Source: Ectocarpus siliculosus
Taxonomy: Eukaryota > Sar > Phaeophyceae > Ectocarpales > Ectocarpaceae
DNA length: 64,000 bases
Assembly: GCA_000310025.1 (NCBI GenBank)
Contig: FN649756.1
Span: forward strand, 215,122-279,121
Direction of reading: 5' to 3'
Shown here: in pieces, positions 36,300 through 50,000 of the stretch
Numbering within the stretch: the first letter of the stretch is position 1
How the letters are laid out: each line of letters starts with the position of its first letter
Translations under genes and position numbers: made by a program
Notes under the pieces: model-generated
What the model saw: only the letters and a program-made list of their open reading frames with translations
Databases searched by the model: none
What the model was told of the DNA's origin: nothing

Positions 36300-37677
36300 C
36301 ACGTTGCTGCTGGTGAGCTGAACTCGATTCCGAAATATCTCCAAAGAAAGGGGGGAAGCAAAGCGAGCGCGCGAGAGAGATCACTCTGGCGCGCCGTGCA
36401 CACACACGTTGCAGTTGAGGGCAGGGAGGAAGAGCGTCCAGCACTGTCAATATTTATGCGACGGCGGCTGGGGTAGGGCGAAACACGAGTTGGGGTGTTC
36501 GTGGTGTGCGCTCGGCGCAAGAGATGAGAGAGCGTGTGTGTGCTTCCTGCGCATCTGCGCGTAATGTTCGCGGACCGTTCTTTTCTTGTGTGTTCGCACC
36601 CAGCTTGTTTCGCGTATCTCCGGAGACTTTGACGTTGCTCGGGGTTATGGTTGCGCGTAGAACTTTCCCGGAAACATGTGACACGGGTGATCTCGGGAAA
36701 TCTTTCCTTTTTGTTTTTTCTTAATATGCTTTTTTGTTTTTTTTGCACTCACCAATCATTGCATGATACGCGGTGTAGTGAAACTATTGGGCCACGTGTA
36801 GTACAACGGGTGGCGGAAACGTGTTCACGCACTGCTGTATGCATACCTCCACAGAACCCAAAAGGTTTCTCTGTTCGTGATTGATCGGCGAGGGGCGTCG
36901 AGCGTGATGCTGCTTGATGCTGGAACCTGCCTTCACGACGTACATTGTACGACATAGTCTAGATTACCTGCTCCCGTGTTGTTGTTGTTGTTGTTGTTGC
37001 CTTGACATTAAAAATGTATGTTGCATATGACATGACAAAACAGTTGTGCATGTAGTCTCCACGGGCCCACGGGTGGGAGCTGTTCCATGTGCCGCAGCCG
37101 CAAACTTACAACTTTTGCCGACCGCCAAACCCACGCCATCAGCGAAATTCGAACGCAGTACCCTCCATGTCGCTATATAAAGCGGGATATAGACAATATC
37201 AAAAGGTGGCGCGAGACAGCAATGAATGGCACAGGGGGAGGAGGTTGGCCCTACCTTGCCATCGCAGGGATTTTTGTAAGGGGAAGCTTAAAAAAATACA
37301 TGACCGCCTGTCTGTGGTCCCGTGAATTCTCTTTTTCTTTAGTAATATAATGTGTGCTCTCATCTACTGTACGATGGGTACATACTTCAATTTGAGATTG
37401 CGTGCTCAAAGTTAGAGTTCTGTGAGCGGGTGGAGGGTGGAGTTCTCCGGTTTCGCTACCCATGGAAGATACTGCTGTCTGTGAGCAGACAGCTTGCCGA
37501 ACTTCAATGTGACGAAAACAACAATATGGCATAACATATATGGTGCGTGACACGGTATCCTGGACGCCTGCTGACTGCGCCTTCCGGAACTTGGAATGTG
37601 TTTCCATTTCTAGATCTAGCCTATGCTGCAGTTGTAGTTCTTCGGTGATCTCCTTCAATTCTTGTGACCCCTAAATT
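36300..37677. other. Upstream region of the transcription-factor gene, no gene seen
   Basis: Contains a GTT run at about 36980-36999 and AT-rich patches. No supported coding exon. The promoter of the minus-strand zinc-cluster gene should lie in the first part, but no clear TATA box was picked out. Confidence 0.45.
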
Positions 37678-38280
37678 TTATGGTAACCGAAAGTTGGCCC
37701 GACGTAGTTTTTTGGACTAGCATACCCCCACCCCCCTGATTTGCCACGGATTCGACTAAGAAACAGACCTCTCACCACATCACCACAGAGTTCTCCCTCC
37801 ATGATGGCCGGATCGTCACCATAACTTGAACGCTGTACGCACCTCACCTGTAAGCGTCTTTAAAGCTAATGTCGAATGCTGTTGANNNNNNNNNNNNNNN
37901 NNNNNNNNNNNNNNNNNNNNNNNNNNNNNNNNNNNNNNNNNNNNNNNNNNNNNNNNNNNNNNNNNNNNNNNNNNNNNNNNNNNNNTCACTATCGAATTGA
38001 ATCGTTGACGGATTCTCCACACGGATCTCTTACTTTTGCTCACATGGATTGACATTTCTCAGCACACACAGACCCACAGCAGTCACCACTAGCTTCAAAG
38101 ACGCCTACAGGTGTGGTGCGTACAGCCTTCAAGTTCTGGTGACGATCCGGCCATCATGGAGGGAGAACTCTGTGATGATGTGGTGAGAGGTCTGTCTCTT
38201 AGTCGAATCCGTGGCAAATCAGGGGGGTGGGGGTATGCCAGTCCAAAAAAATACGTCGGGCCAACTTTCGGTTGCCATAA
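37678..38280. mobile_element. Foldback or long-inverted-repeat element interrupted by an assembly gap
   Basis: The left arm (37678 to about 37870) and right arm (about 38088-38280) are reverse complements over roughly 190 bp with about ten scattered differences. The ends read TTATGG and CCATAA, so a TA target duplication is possible. The centre contains a 100-N gap (37886-37985). Differences between the arms argue against a simple assembly mirror. No transposase is visible; it is probably a non-autonomous DNA element. Confidence 0.65.
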
Positions 38281-39600
38281 GAGTCAGCCTACAAGAGTTG
38301 GCATGTGTGGCCAACCAAAATGTCTAGTAGTCTGGTGAAGTAGACAATGCCCCGCTGGTGAAGTAGAACATGCCCACCAACCATGTTCTTTCAAGCAGAG
38401 AGTAGATTTGGAAAACGTAAACATCGACCTTTACCCTACGAGAAGGGCTTGAGGGGAGTAGGACGACCAGACGAAGTGTGCTTGCTCGCATTGTCTGCAC
38501 ACGATACGGGAGTTGTTCGCATACGTCTACTGTATGAATACAAGAGATGCAATGCATGACACTCACTCCAGAATACTAAATTCGACTCGCTCAACTAACA
38601 CCTTGCGACGGTTGGAGGTGCGCACAAACATATATACACGAATCAGCATCACACCCTAGGTACGTACGGTTCTCTCTACGGGAACCTGTACTGAAGGTCC
38701 TTAAACAAACACCAGAAAAACGCACGCTTCACATCCCAAGTGATCAAGGAGCAAACACTCAGCAGGATCTACAGGGCTTGATCTGTTTTCATATGCCCCG
38801 GACCCCACAAGGTCTCGAAGCACGGCTACAAAGTTGTGTACTACAAGCAGTTGCACTGTAGAGAATATATACATGCAGCAGGGATGCAATCAACTACAGA
38901 GCGCGACACACACACGGAATACGGAGGGCACATATCCCCGCCCAATCATCCCCTCACCAAAACGCGATCCTTTCACAAGAGCAAGCACCGTGGCCACTAG
39001 TGTGAACTCACCACTCACCACGCGAGTAAACTCTCGTCGTATCGCAGATATGAATATTGTACACGGGGTCACATTCGTGTCACACAATCCAATTTTCTCT
39101 TCTGACCCCGCGCATTGCATACGTCAGCTTCACGCATCAACCGTCGGGCGTCCCACCAAACTGCTGTCCTCGTAGAATGCTACTTCGGTCACCCGCGGAT
39201 GAAAACAGAAACACGCATGGTCTTGAGCTGCCAACAACCGTTTGCCGTGCCCAAGCGCCTAGGTCACGATGGTCGCATGCAAGGGAGCGGTGCAAGTAAA
39301 GCAACAACCAACGTTACGTTGCTACGAGCAGCGTATTTTCTCGGGCCGTCCGCACGCGGCATCAACGCATGCAGACGTACGTACCTCTAGGAGAACGTGC
39401 CTCAAGACGCGCTTGACCCAAGTGAAAGGCAGTCATACAAATCATGTTCCCACCACACGAATGTACTTGGTTTGTCGGTTTGTCCGCCCCGCACTCATCA
39501 ACCATGTGACGTTTACCGTCAGCCCCACGTCTGTCCCGTACAACACCACGACAGCACGAATACATACGCACTTTCGCCTCACCATCGGCATGCAAGCAAC
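38281..39600. other. Stretch without a confident gene
   Basis: Rich in CACAC and CGTAC words. A short imperfect duplication (CTGGTGAAGTAGA) occurs at 38332-38368. The 3' end and untranslated region of the large minus-strand gene probably fall in the right part (39.2-39.6 kb), but the stop codon could not be fixed. Confidence 0.4.
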
Positions 39601-39628
39601 ACACACACGGGTTGTGTTACCATGTCTT

Positions 39629-42001
39629 GAGCTGCCAACATGCGGCACCTTCGCCGGTCACGGTCTCTTCGAGCACCCGCTGATCCGGCGGCTCCCCTGC
39701 CAAGAAGTCCCTCTGGTCTAACAAACAGCGCCCATCCGCTCGACCGTAGTCGTGATTCATACCCGTTGAGCTGCACACGAGTACAGCAGCAGTAGGGGGG
39801 CGCAGTCCAAGAAACGTCGATCTCGGGTCAAGGCTAGTGTACGATCAGGATGTAGGTTTACAGGTAAAAATAGCTGGTCGGCAGGTTCGAGGGGAAAATA
39901 GCGTCACCACCCACCGTGTCTGCTGGCAGAAAGGCAAAAAGATCAAGCTGCTAATGAATGCGTGGGTACCGAGAGGGAGGGTGGTTGCTGCAGTACAGCT
40001 CTGGGCGATCGCGAAAAAGGCATCAAGGGAGTCAGTGTGATGCCCATCGGCGTGCAGTCGCGACGTGATAACACAAGTTTCGCGGCAGAGAACCGTATCA
40101 GGCTTCCAAGTCGTGTGTCGGTGAGAATGCAGAACGATGATGGACACCACTTCTCTACAAACGAGAGGGAGTTAAGGCAAACTGGCCACGATGGCGCATG
40201 CATGCATCCCTAAGTGCTTGCCTGTAGCTCTTGTCACAAAGCACACCCTGTACGATCGGGTGGGTCACGATAGCATCCTGTCCAGGCACTGGTCTCTGCA
40301 ACGCCCTTCTGTGGCAAGAGGCCTGGATGGCGTTGTCCAACGGGTTGAAGTAGTGCACCACGTTCACCCCGTTCTCCGCAAGCACCTTCAAGTGAAAACG
40401 GTGACAGAACCGGCACAACAAGACACGCTTGGTGCAGCCGAAAACAGCCATCTACGCCTAGCTGCTGGTACATCATCATGTAGAGGACAGGACTTAGGCT
40501 GGTTGGAGAGGACCATGGCTGAACGTCATCATTATTTGGGGTGGCCTCATTGTCCTGCGAAAGCTAAACAGTGCCCGTGAAAAAGGGTCGCTTCCCGTGG
40601 TAGTGGCCTAAAGCTTGCCATACAGATTTCAAGGAGTCTCTACATACCGGCCACGCTATACTGAGCAACACATGTGACGCGACAGGGCTCTACCATTTAC
40701 CTTGACCATTGATCTGAAGAACCAGGTGGGCACGTCGGGGGCATCAAGGATGACCTCCCTGAATAGAGCCTGCATGTCCTCGCCCTTCCACCGCAGCCTG
40801 TCCACCACGTTAAGAAGCAAGTAGCACCCCATCGAATGGCCCTTCCAGCACATCAACTTGCCCGAGGTATCTGCGGCCGCTTTCACCTCCAAGGCTGCCT
40901 GGTGCCAGTAGACAAGCGTGCAAGAGATATACAATGAGTAGTACGGCATGATCCCTCGGCCTTGACAAACGCAGCGATAGAGGCGTAAAAAGAAACATTA
41001 AATTAGAGTCGAGAACCAACGGCGGGCACGACTGCTATTGCTGTGGTGAAGAGGCCAACATGTGGACACAAGGCACGCAGCACGCGGCAAATACCTTCAG
41101 ACCGAGCTGGGAGATAATCATGCATGACGCCGTAGCTTCCGTGTGCCGCCCGTTGTTGTCGTCAGCGGTTTGCTATTGTCGCCCCATCATGTTGGACTTC
41201 AGTTGGTCATCCTTTCTACCTTTCTAATATTGTGCTATGGGCGCGTCAGCCAGGGTAACACCATACAGGGGTCACTTGTTTTTTGCTCCCCACTCTTTCT
41301 TGTCTTTCTCTTGCGGTTGTTACCTTACTCTGCTCTACACGCACTACGATGTGATATTCGGCCACACAATTGAAAAACAAATACAAGTACCCGAGATACA
41401 ACCAAAAAGAAAGATCGGGAGCCTTGTTGCAGTTGTTGGTCCGCCAAATGGGTGGGTGTTGAAACAATCCTTGTCGTCTACCACGAATGTAGCGGTCCAA
41501 TAGACTTAGTCACCAGCCATGACATCTCGTTCAGTTCAATTATTGTGTTCCTTTAATCCTACCCTGCAGATGTGGACGAGATATCCAGCTCTCAACTCAC
41601 CTGCAGGAAGAGGAAGATGGATGCATGCATGTTGTGTTCGCAGTACGTGTACCTCCGCTCATAGGTCGACATCACCTGAGAAGGTCCATCACCACACATG
41701 TATCGAACAGCAACATGAGAGAGAGATCAACCAATCAGATGGCACCACTGAGATAACGATCACGGTGGGGGAGATGCAGCTGCTGTAGCGCAGACAAGTT
41801 GTCCAGAGTACACAACGAGTTTGATACCAGACAAAAAATGGAGCTGCTGCGACACATCCCTTGCATCATCTCACTTGTGTTGCTCGCACCAAACTCGCCA
41901 TCAGGGTACGGGCGCAGAACCAGCGTATTGGTATCAAAAATCTTCCAAACAGCAGCAGTAACATCCCTAACTCTACTTGCTGCCGCTATGTCCAAACAAC
42001 A

Positions 42002-42054
<53 letters not shown>

Positions 42055-45000
42055 CCACGGCAACAACGCACCCGCTTAATGAGCCACCCCGCACCCTCCC
42101 CGGGGGGGTTCGACGGCCACGCCAGGCACACCATCAGCGGCTTCCTCAGAGCGCGCCCCTTCACCGCACTGGCTCGGATCCCGTAGTTGAACGTCGTGTT
42201 GAAGCCGTGCACGAACAGGAGAACATCTTGGCTAGGGTGGTATCTCAGCAGGGACATTGCCTGGCGGGTCCCAACATGTCAAAACGGCCCGCCGATATGT
42301 AGGTTGTTAGATACATACAAGTACAACGGTGCGGGAATATGAGACATCAAAATGTACCTACGGCGTGGTGGATGATGCCGTCCAGCAAGCGGGCCCGCGG
42401 CTGGGTGGGCTGATCATCCCACCGACACGCAGCCTTATCATCAATACTGCTGCACGCCGCCCGGTCGAAAATCAGAGGATAGGATCTACCGTCGGTGACA
42501 TGACGTCAGATATCACACCCCCTGGACCGATTCTCAAAGCTCGATTACTTCACGACGAGAGATAATCTCCAGATCAAGCTACACCTTTTCGGAAAGCTGT
42601 CGATGAGACCGCTCCAACCACCGTCACGTTCGGCAGTGCCATTGTTTTCGCTGAAGAGTAAACAAGCTTTGAAAACCGGTCCTACAGGGTGTGGTATCTT
42701 GTGTCATGTCACCTACGGTATCTGGACACATAACCAAACGCCACCCAACCGCGAGAACATTAGTGCCGAAGCGACGCACCTCCTCTGACGTGAGAAGGTA
42801 CAAGCCGACCACGTGATAGTCCAACAGGTTCACTTCCATCTTGGTGCCCAGGTCTGGTATGGAGGCAGGGACGGCTGTTGTTGAGAGCAGCCAGCGAGAG
42901 CTCCCGTCTTCGGAGATCAAGGTCCCACACCTGCAACACGCTCGCAGCACCACGCACAGGGGAATCGGATAAAATACGTGAACCCACACGAGAGAAAAGC
43001 TAGCCTGTGACCACGGGAATCGACCGCGTCAAGTGATAGATCAGTAATGACAGCTGAAGGTGCATATGTAGAGATATCGGAACGGTTTTTAATGTGAAGA
43101 CAACAACAACACGAGAGAGAAAGCAGAGGAAAAGGCCACGACAGAAAACACACAACAGCAATAAAAACACACAAAACGGTCAACGAGAGGACGGGCTGTA
43201 AATGCAGGAGTGTTTTTTTTTCATACAGCGGATAGACACCGGGGTGACTTTGGAGAAGAGCAGCAACGTCCAATGCTCGGGACGACCTGCACCATCGACA
43301 TGAAAAACAGTAAATACGTTCTCGGCTTATACGGTGGCATCCCCCAACCTGAAGCGGTGTGATTGGCTGGACAAGGGCGCACAACGTGACCGGAGTAGTA
43401 TTCCCTCTCCATGCTTCCATACCTTACGGTAATGATGACTGCTGCTGTGGGCAGTCATCACCCGATCTGTTTTTTTCTTTCTCTATGGCCCGGACCGGAC
43501 GCGGATACGTGTGCGGCTGTCGAACGGCAATGCCATATTGTCTTACACGCGAAGCTTCAAGGAAGTGCATAGAATCAGGGAGGGGCTACACGTAAAAACT
43601 GCAGGTGAACTGCATAGACAATATCAACCCACTCTGACACAAAGACAACAAAGACTATCCCCCCCCCCAAAAAAAAAAACATGAATGGTGGGTACGGCAG
43701 TATTAATATACCACAGCAGTGGCGGTGGTGATGTATCAGACAGGCCATCACCTGAACTCTCCATCGACCTTTTCCATGGCACGGTTGGTCAAGACGAGGT
43801 TAGACAGAAGCTTCACCGCGGGGTACTCCGGCTCCGTGCTGAACACCAGGGGCGGGCGGCAGAGCTGCACGAACAGAGGGTACTCAGAAGACGCCAGGGC
43901 GGTCCGTGCCTCTTCGAAGCTCAACATCTTGAGGTCAAAACAAAAAAGAGACAGGGGAACACGGGACGCTTACGGTTACAGGTCTAAACAAAAGAGACAG
44001 GGAAGTACGGGACGTTTTATGGTTACAGGTCCAAACAAAGAGAGACAGTGAAACACAGGACGCTCATGGTCACAGGCCAAAACAAAACAAAACAGGCATG
44101 TACGGAAACAGAGTACGGGAGCAAGAACCAGGTCCGTCTTTGACAGGAAATGGAGAAATCGCACGAGGAATACATATATTATGTTCCATCCCCAAGAGGA
44201 AAGCCAATCATTTTTCCGCGTCGTTCATGCACGAAGAAAGAAAAGGCAGTGGCAGATACGTTCAGGGGTTCCGGTACATGAATCCACGAGGCAGCATGGT
44301 GTACCACGCATACCCATACCCCTGATCCCCTTGGACGACCTTCCTACGCAGATCAAAGTTGACAATGACGAGGAGGGGCGGGGACGATGCCGAACGCTGC
44401 TTTTCCGGAGTGCTCCTTGGCAGCACGTCACACCGTCGCCCAAAAAAACAGACCTCAGAAACGATGGGCGTAGTGTGCGCCACATGTGACGCTTCATCTT
44501 GCAGCAATTGGACATTAGGACTCTGTTCCGTTGTGCTGTCCTAGAGTATTCATGAAAGCACGCACAACTCCTCGGGAAACATTCACATTCACACGATAAC
44601 CTGGCATCGTTCCACTATACTTCGAAGTATATCCTTGCGATGAAGCATTCGCTGAAACATTCGCCGACTTGGTCAAGACTGCCTGGCCGAAGTATATCCT
44701 TGCGATGAAGCATTCGCTGAAACATTCGCCGACTTGGTCAAGACTGCCTGGCGCACCCACCCCAGCATGCGCAAGCTGCCAGCACCAGCACAAACAAGAC
44801 GAACAACGATAACCACCAGACTCGCGCAACACCACCACCAACTACTACTACTACTACTACTACAGTACCCTATTTCAGTCGTCCCTCGGTTAACGACACA
44901 TGCGGTTTTTCGTTAAAACATGCGTCCTATCAAGCCGGGGAAAAAGGGGTCCTTAAGATTGATACCACCCCTCGCGTTTAACTTTCCGCGGGGAATCATG

Positions 45001-47045
45001 CTTGTGACAAAAAAAAATGGTATGTCCTTAACCGGGGGGGAAGTCTCCGCAAAAATGGTGCCCTTGACCGACGGGCCACTGCTGTATTTATTCGCTTGCT
45101 TTCTGTCGCACCTTTGGAGACACTTCCGTGTCCGGGAAAGGCTCCCTCGAGATCGACGCCACCACGCACCCCACCACCCCGAAGCCCTGGTTCGATCCCG
45201 AGCAGTTGAAGCCGGAGACAACGTCTCCGTGCAGGACTTCCTCCACCACCGCCGGACGCTCCGTCAACAGCCTGCTCACGTCTCTTCCGCGAGGGGAAGG
45301 AGTGGGGCTCTTTCTGGTAGGGCTTCGTCTGGCGTCGGGTTCCGAGGTAGGGCTGGCAAGTCCAGCAGTGCTGCTACCTCTTCTTCTTGGGCCGCCATCT
45401 GCGAGCCCCCCTTTGGCGATGCCGTCGGCCCCCTTACCACTACTGCCGGTGTCCTCGGTACCGCCAACGTCATCGCCGCCGTCGTTCTCGTTCGCGCCGG
45501 ACAGGAACACGTTAAACTCGTGGTTGCTGCAAGCATTTGGTCCGGCGTGGGAGAAGAGAAGGCGTGGGCGTGGTCATAGAAAAGTCGTGCTACAGTACAA
45601 TAGGGAGCTAGTTCGCGGTCCTGGTGATGTTGGACTGCAGAGCGTGACGGCATGGCTGGCGTGTTGCTACGCATGAGTTGTCGTCCACACCAGGAGTACA
45701 AGAATCAGAGTCAGAGTCAGTCTTACTAACGCTTGGCATTCACGCCACATGACCACTGCTCGTTTAGCGGCTGGTGCCGACCATGGATGGAGTACACCGC
45801 CGTTGCACCGCTGCTGCACTCTGCGATGCAGATCCGGTACAAATATTGAAAATGGCTACCCCTAAGAGGTACACCTTTGGTGTCATTTACATCGCAAGAA
45901 TCGTGGTAGAACCACACCGTTTCCGTTCATCACGCAGTCCGCTCAATTCCCCAGAGTACCTTGTCTTGGCATCTCCCCAATTCAACGTCCTGTTCTTCCA
46001 ACACCAAAGAAGAGGAGACGGCCGGGTAGTATGGACGGCAAGATGATGGTAACGGTAACCTCCGAGGCAGGCAAACACAAGAAAAAAAAAACTTAGCTTA
46101 GCGGACGCCAGGAATAGCTGTGCGGCAGCGCCACCACCAGCGGACGAGACAGCAGCAAACGTGACGTATACCACAAGGCAAGCCCTAAACCCCCCTCACC
46201 CGTCCTCTGAAAGCGACAGGTGCTCCGACACCAGCTCGGAGGCCGCCTTGCCCTTGTCCTTCTCCCGCTCCCGCTCCTCCCTCTCGTCCACGGGGGGGCG
46301 CCAGATGCCCAGCCTCAGGCCCCCGGGCTCTCGCAGCACCACCTCGACCCTCTGCCTGCCGAGCCGGTACGACTTCCCGCCGACATGCGCCCCGAACATA
46401 ACACCGGCGTCTCGGAACACGTCCGCTTCGAAGGAAAACGCCGCTCCAGGGCTCCTCCGGGCACCAGAGCTGGAAAAGGCCGTCCCGGTCCTGTTTATTC
46501 TGTCCGTCGCGGAGCCCGCCCCTATTCTATCATTTGCGGAGGCCCCTTTCGTTGGCACATCGGCACTGCTGTCGGGTCCAGCGAGATCGGGAGGGGATGA
46601 ACGGTCACCATCCCCGCCGTGCGAAGGCAGCGTAACCGTCGCCAACAACGTCTCGCCGTAGCCCCGCTCCTCTCCGCCGGCAGGACGGTCACAAACCACC
46701 GCCGGCTGCCCGTTGGCCGTGGGCATCAGAGGCCGGCCCTCGCCCTCCTCCTCGGCCTTCTTGCCAGACGTCGGCGCCGCGTCTTGCTGACTGGACGTCT
46801 TCTCGGGCTTGGTGATAGCGGGCTGTTCGGGCACGGCTGTTGCTTCCGCGACTACTTCAGCGGCGGGGGCTGCTGCTGCTACTGCTGCTGCGAAGGGGTT
46901 CGAAGACGGCGGTGCTTGCTGCTTCCCTGCTGCTGCTGCTGGTACGGCCGCAGCTTTTCTTGCCGGCGCCGCCGCCACGACTGGATCGAACGGGTTCCTT
47001 CGAGCCGTGGCCGCGGTAGCGGCTACGCCTCCACCACCACCACCA

Positions 47046-47077
<32 letters not shown>

Positions 47078-50000
47078 AGCGGCACTAGCCTTCTTCTTGC
47101 GAGAAGGCCCTCCCGCGAAAGGGTTCGCCACCACAGCAGCCGCCGCCGCCGTAACGGAAAGCTTCCGAGTCATTCCTGAGGGCGGGGACGCTGATGATGT
47201 CGATGCGGAGGGAGCGGCGGCGGGGGCGTTGCCGCTGCCAGCGAGCGGGGACTTCCACGACGGCGTTGACACCATCATGCGGCCAGCCTCGTCAAGAGCA
47301 CACTCTTCCGGACCCTCCCAGAGAAGGTCTGACAGTGGCTCCGGGAGAGTGTTGTCTCCGAAGAAACACTCTTTCAGTCCCTGTTGGTTGGTCGGGATCG
47401 GGAAAAACATGGGAAACATAACTGTTGGATGGATGATCTGTCAACAAGGTAGGGGACGGTGAACGTGATGGACGATCACAAGTCTGTTGCCGCCGTGTGA
47501 TGAGACGCTTGTCTCAGGCCAACCCTGCGGTGTGCCGCTACGCCGTCGGTACATAGGCCGCCGCAGGCGACGACTATGACGACTATGCCGCGGGGCACAA
47601 CCACCCGAGGATCGACACAATAACAATTGACACACCACGACCACCGCCAATCACGACACCTTTCATGACATGATTTACTTTAACGAGAGTTTTCTACTCC
47701 GAAGTATTTAGGGAAGGCGATCAACAAGTTGAACAAGTCATCATCGTGGCGCTCCAGCCGCTGCCCACTCACATCTGTGCGGCTTTGACGGACTTCCGAC
47801 ATGGCCAGGGTAAGCCTCTCGTTGGGCGGCCTCCCATCCCTGATCGATGCCGCCGCGATCGCCCTGTCTTCAACAGCAACGCTGGGCGCCTGTTGTAGCC
47901 GACAAACGAGAGCAGCGGCGGCGGCAGCAGCACCCTCATGAAACAGATAAAAACAACACGCGTGCTAAAGGCAGGCTGCGAGACAGCAGCCATGCCTGCC
48001 TTTCGTCAGGGTTCGCGGCATCAACAACAACAGCAGTGAGTGCTGGCACTACCGACTGCTGATTTTCGTTGAGCGGCGACAGGGTCTGACCTGTTTGATC
48101 TCGGAATGCTGCGAAGCCGGGTGTTACCACGACTCAGCTACCACAGGGTGCGCTTCTAGTTGCATGGAGGAAGGTAAGATATTTCTGAATATTTCGCGGA
48201 TCACGTGACATTAAGTCGCCGCAGTATCAACACCACCGATAGAGCTACGGTCGCCGAAGGTCGCTGATATGCAGCCTGCCACCGTCGCTACCTATTTATA
48301 GACCTGGACAAAAGGAGGACATTCCCCGACTCCACGCCACTACCGTATCGTCACCAACCCATTCTACCACAGGGTACTGGCACCGCTGCAGGGAGCCCAT
48401 GTACGGCGACACGTTCACTGGTCTCGACAGGTTTCTTTGCAAGTCGAGTGACAGACGACAAACCTCCCGTCCTTCCAACTTTAACCGAACAAGCTTGGTC
48501 GCTTGACTCCGGTTTGGGCGAAAGCAAGCAGGCAGGCTCGCCAGGCCAAAGTGAAGTCCAGGCCTAGCTATTATAGGCCAAGACGGCAAGTCTCAACCCG
48601 GAGTGGGTGGGTGCGTGTAGCTCACCTCGCAGAGCACCTGCTCGACGATCACCCGAAGCCCCAGAACGGCCAGTAAGCATGACTGCCCAAGAAGGAAAAA
48701 CGAGAGAAAGGGCAACATGCAACACACGAGCGATGTTCTGGTGGGCGTGGCAGAAAGATCGATCGGGCTCAGAGTTTAACCTTTCAGGCCCCACGTATAT
48801 TCGCTTGGAAGCTTGCGACCGGCGGAAAGCCGCCTCTATTCCAGCCGGAGCCAGCACAAGATAGATACAGAGGTGCTCGACAAAACACCAGGGTCGTATC
48901 GTGAGAGGAAACTTGGAAACTTGGAAAAGCAAGAATGGAGAATTCCACCAACGATTCTAGCAAAGCCGTTGCGCTCTGTTCTAGGCAACACAAGCGACGC
49001 AGGGGGGGGCCAAGACAAAAAAAAAAAACAAGGCGGCGCGCATCTACTCCCCTTGACGGGGTCAGGGACATAAATTCTCGTTTCCGGCAGGGATCATTAT
49101 AGTACAACTTGACCGGAACATCACCCCCCCAATCGGAGGAGAGTAGACCCCACATAGTTGGGGAGTGTGAGTTGTACAGGAAGGAAAGAGAGGATCTCGA
49201 GGAGGAAATGAGACAGAGAGGGTGTGAAATGGACAAGTTTGGTAAATTAGACAACAGCGAAAAAACGATCGCGATAATTGGGGATAGATGGTGGGCACAA
49301 GAGGCCCTAGAGGACGGGGATAAGATGTGCAAGAATTTTTTATGTAGTTTGTGGCAGAAACGTAAAGAGCTCCCAAATGTTGGTGGTGTTTTTAGTAGGG
49401 GTAGGAACGGTGCTCCGTTTCGAAAGGGACGCGTGGTCAATGGTCAAATGATTAAGGCAAGCAACAAATGAGTACCCCCCCCCCCCCCCCCCCTCCCCCC
49501 CCCAAAAAAAAGCAAGAGATTCACCGCCGCCCCCACACCGCGTCATGGTCAAGGCAAAACAAGACAATCATCTGCTCTCGAGGAAGACCGGTTTTACCTC
49601 TCGATCACCAGACGTAACGGTCAGGTCGAGCATATCCCCCCCCGGCAAAGCGCTCTCCACCAGCTCCACCGCCGCGGTGATCGTCGTCGTGCTCGAACTC
49701 GCCGCATCTGCGGTGCCCCCCTCGTCACACCCCCCCCTTCCTCCGTCATCCCCTGCCGGTAACATGATCCCTCCGGTGGTAGTGTCCCACCCGTCCAGTG
49801 ACACCTCTGCGTAGCGATCGCGCAATGACACTCTCCCGGGGTACCTAAGCAGGACGACAGCCGCAACATGGTGATGGGTATTGGTACCGATTGTTGTGCA
49901 GTCTGATGAATTGGGGGGGGGTAGTATCGATGCCTGACTATGATTACGGTGAAAGTAGGTAAAATACCAGTCGAATATGCTGTTGGGCAAGGTTGATACC

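Larger units (their letters stand above)
40254..43927 (-). other. Alpha/beta-hydrolase (DUF900 type) at the C-terminus of the ROCO gene
   Basis: Exons 43752-43927 (FVQLCRPPLVFSTEPEY), 42780-42930, 42072-42260 (DVLLFVHGFNTTF and CLAWPSNPP), 40701-40898 (CWKGHSMGCYLLLN and ILDAPDVPTWFF) and about 40254-40385 (VVHYFNPLDNAIQAS). These match the DUF900 layout: the oxyanion strand with HGFN, the nucleophile elbow G-x-S-x-G, the APDv segment and the D-x-A-x-x-S acid. Nucleophile Ser and acid Asp are visible. The catalytic His should lie on a later exon that I could not fix. A short exon near 41090-41140 may fill the gap before the nucleophile. Substrate unknown. Confidence 0.8.

Noticed and set aside
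44890-45062. G-rich, C-rich and A-rich stretch that looked like another bad contig end
   Set aside because: The bases stay varied enough, there is no N block, and the adjacent exon at 45112 is intact, so it is kept as normal intron sequence.
46619-47462. Long plus-strand frames rich in Cys, Arg or Ala/Pro opposite the linker exon
   Set aside because: They are produced by CTG/CCG runs of the minus-strand coding exon and have no motif.
48291-48300. CTATAAATAG on the minus strand, a good TATA box that could start a separate hydrolase gene
   Set aside because: The exons on both sides (49598 and 47889) join in phase and the phase chain continues, so a promoter inside the intron is the weaker reading, although an internal promoter is not excluded.
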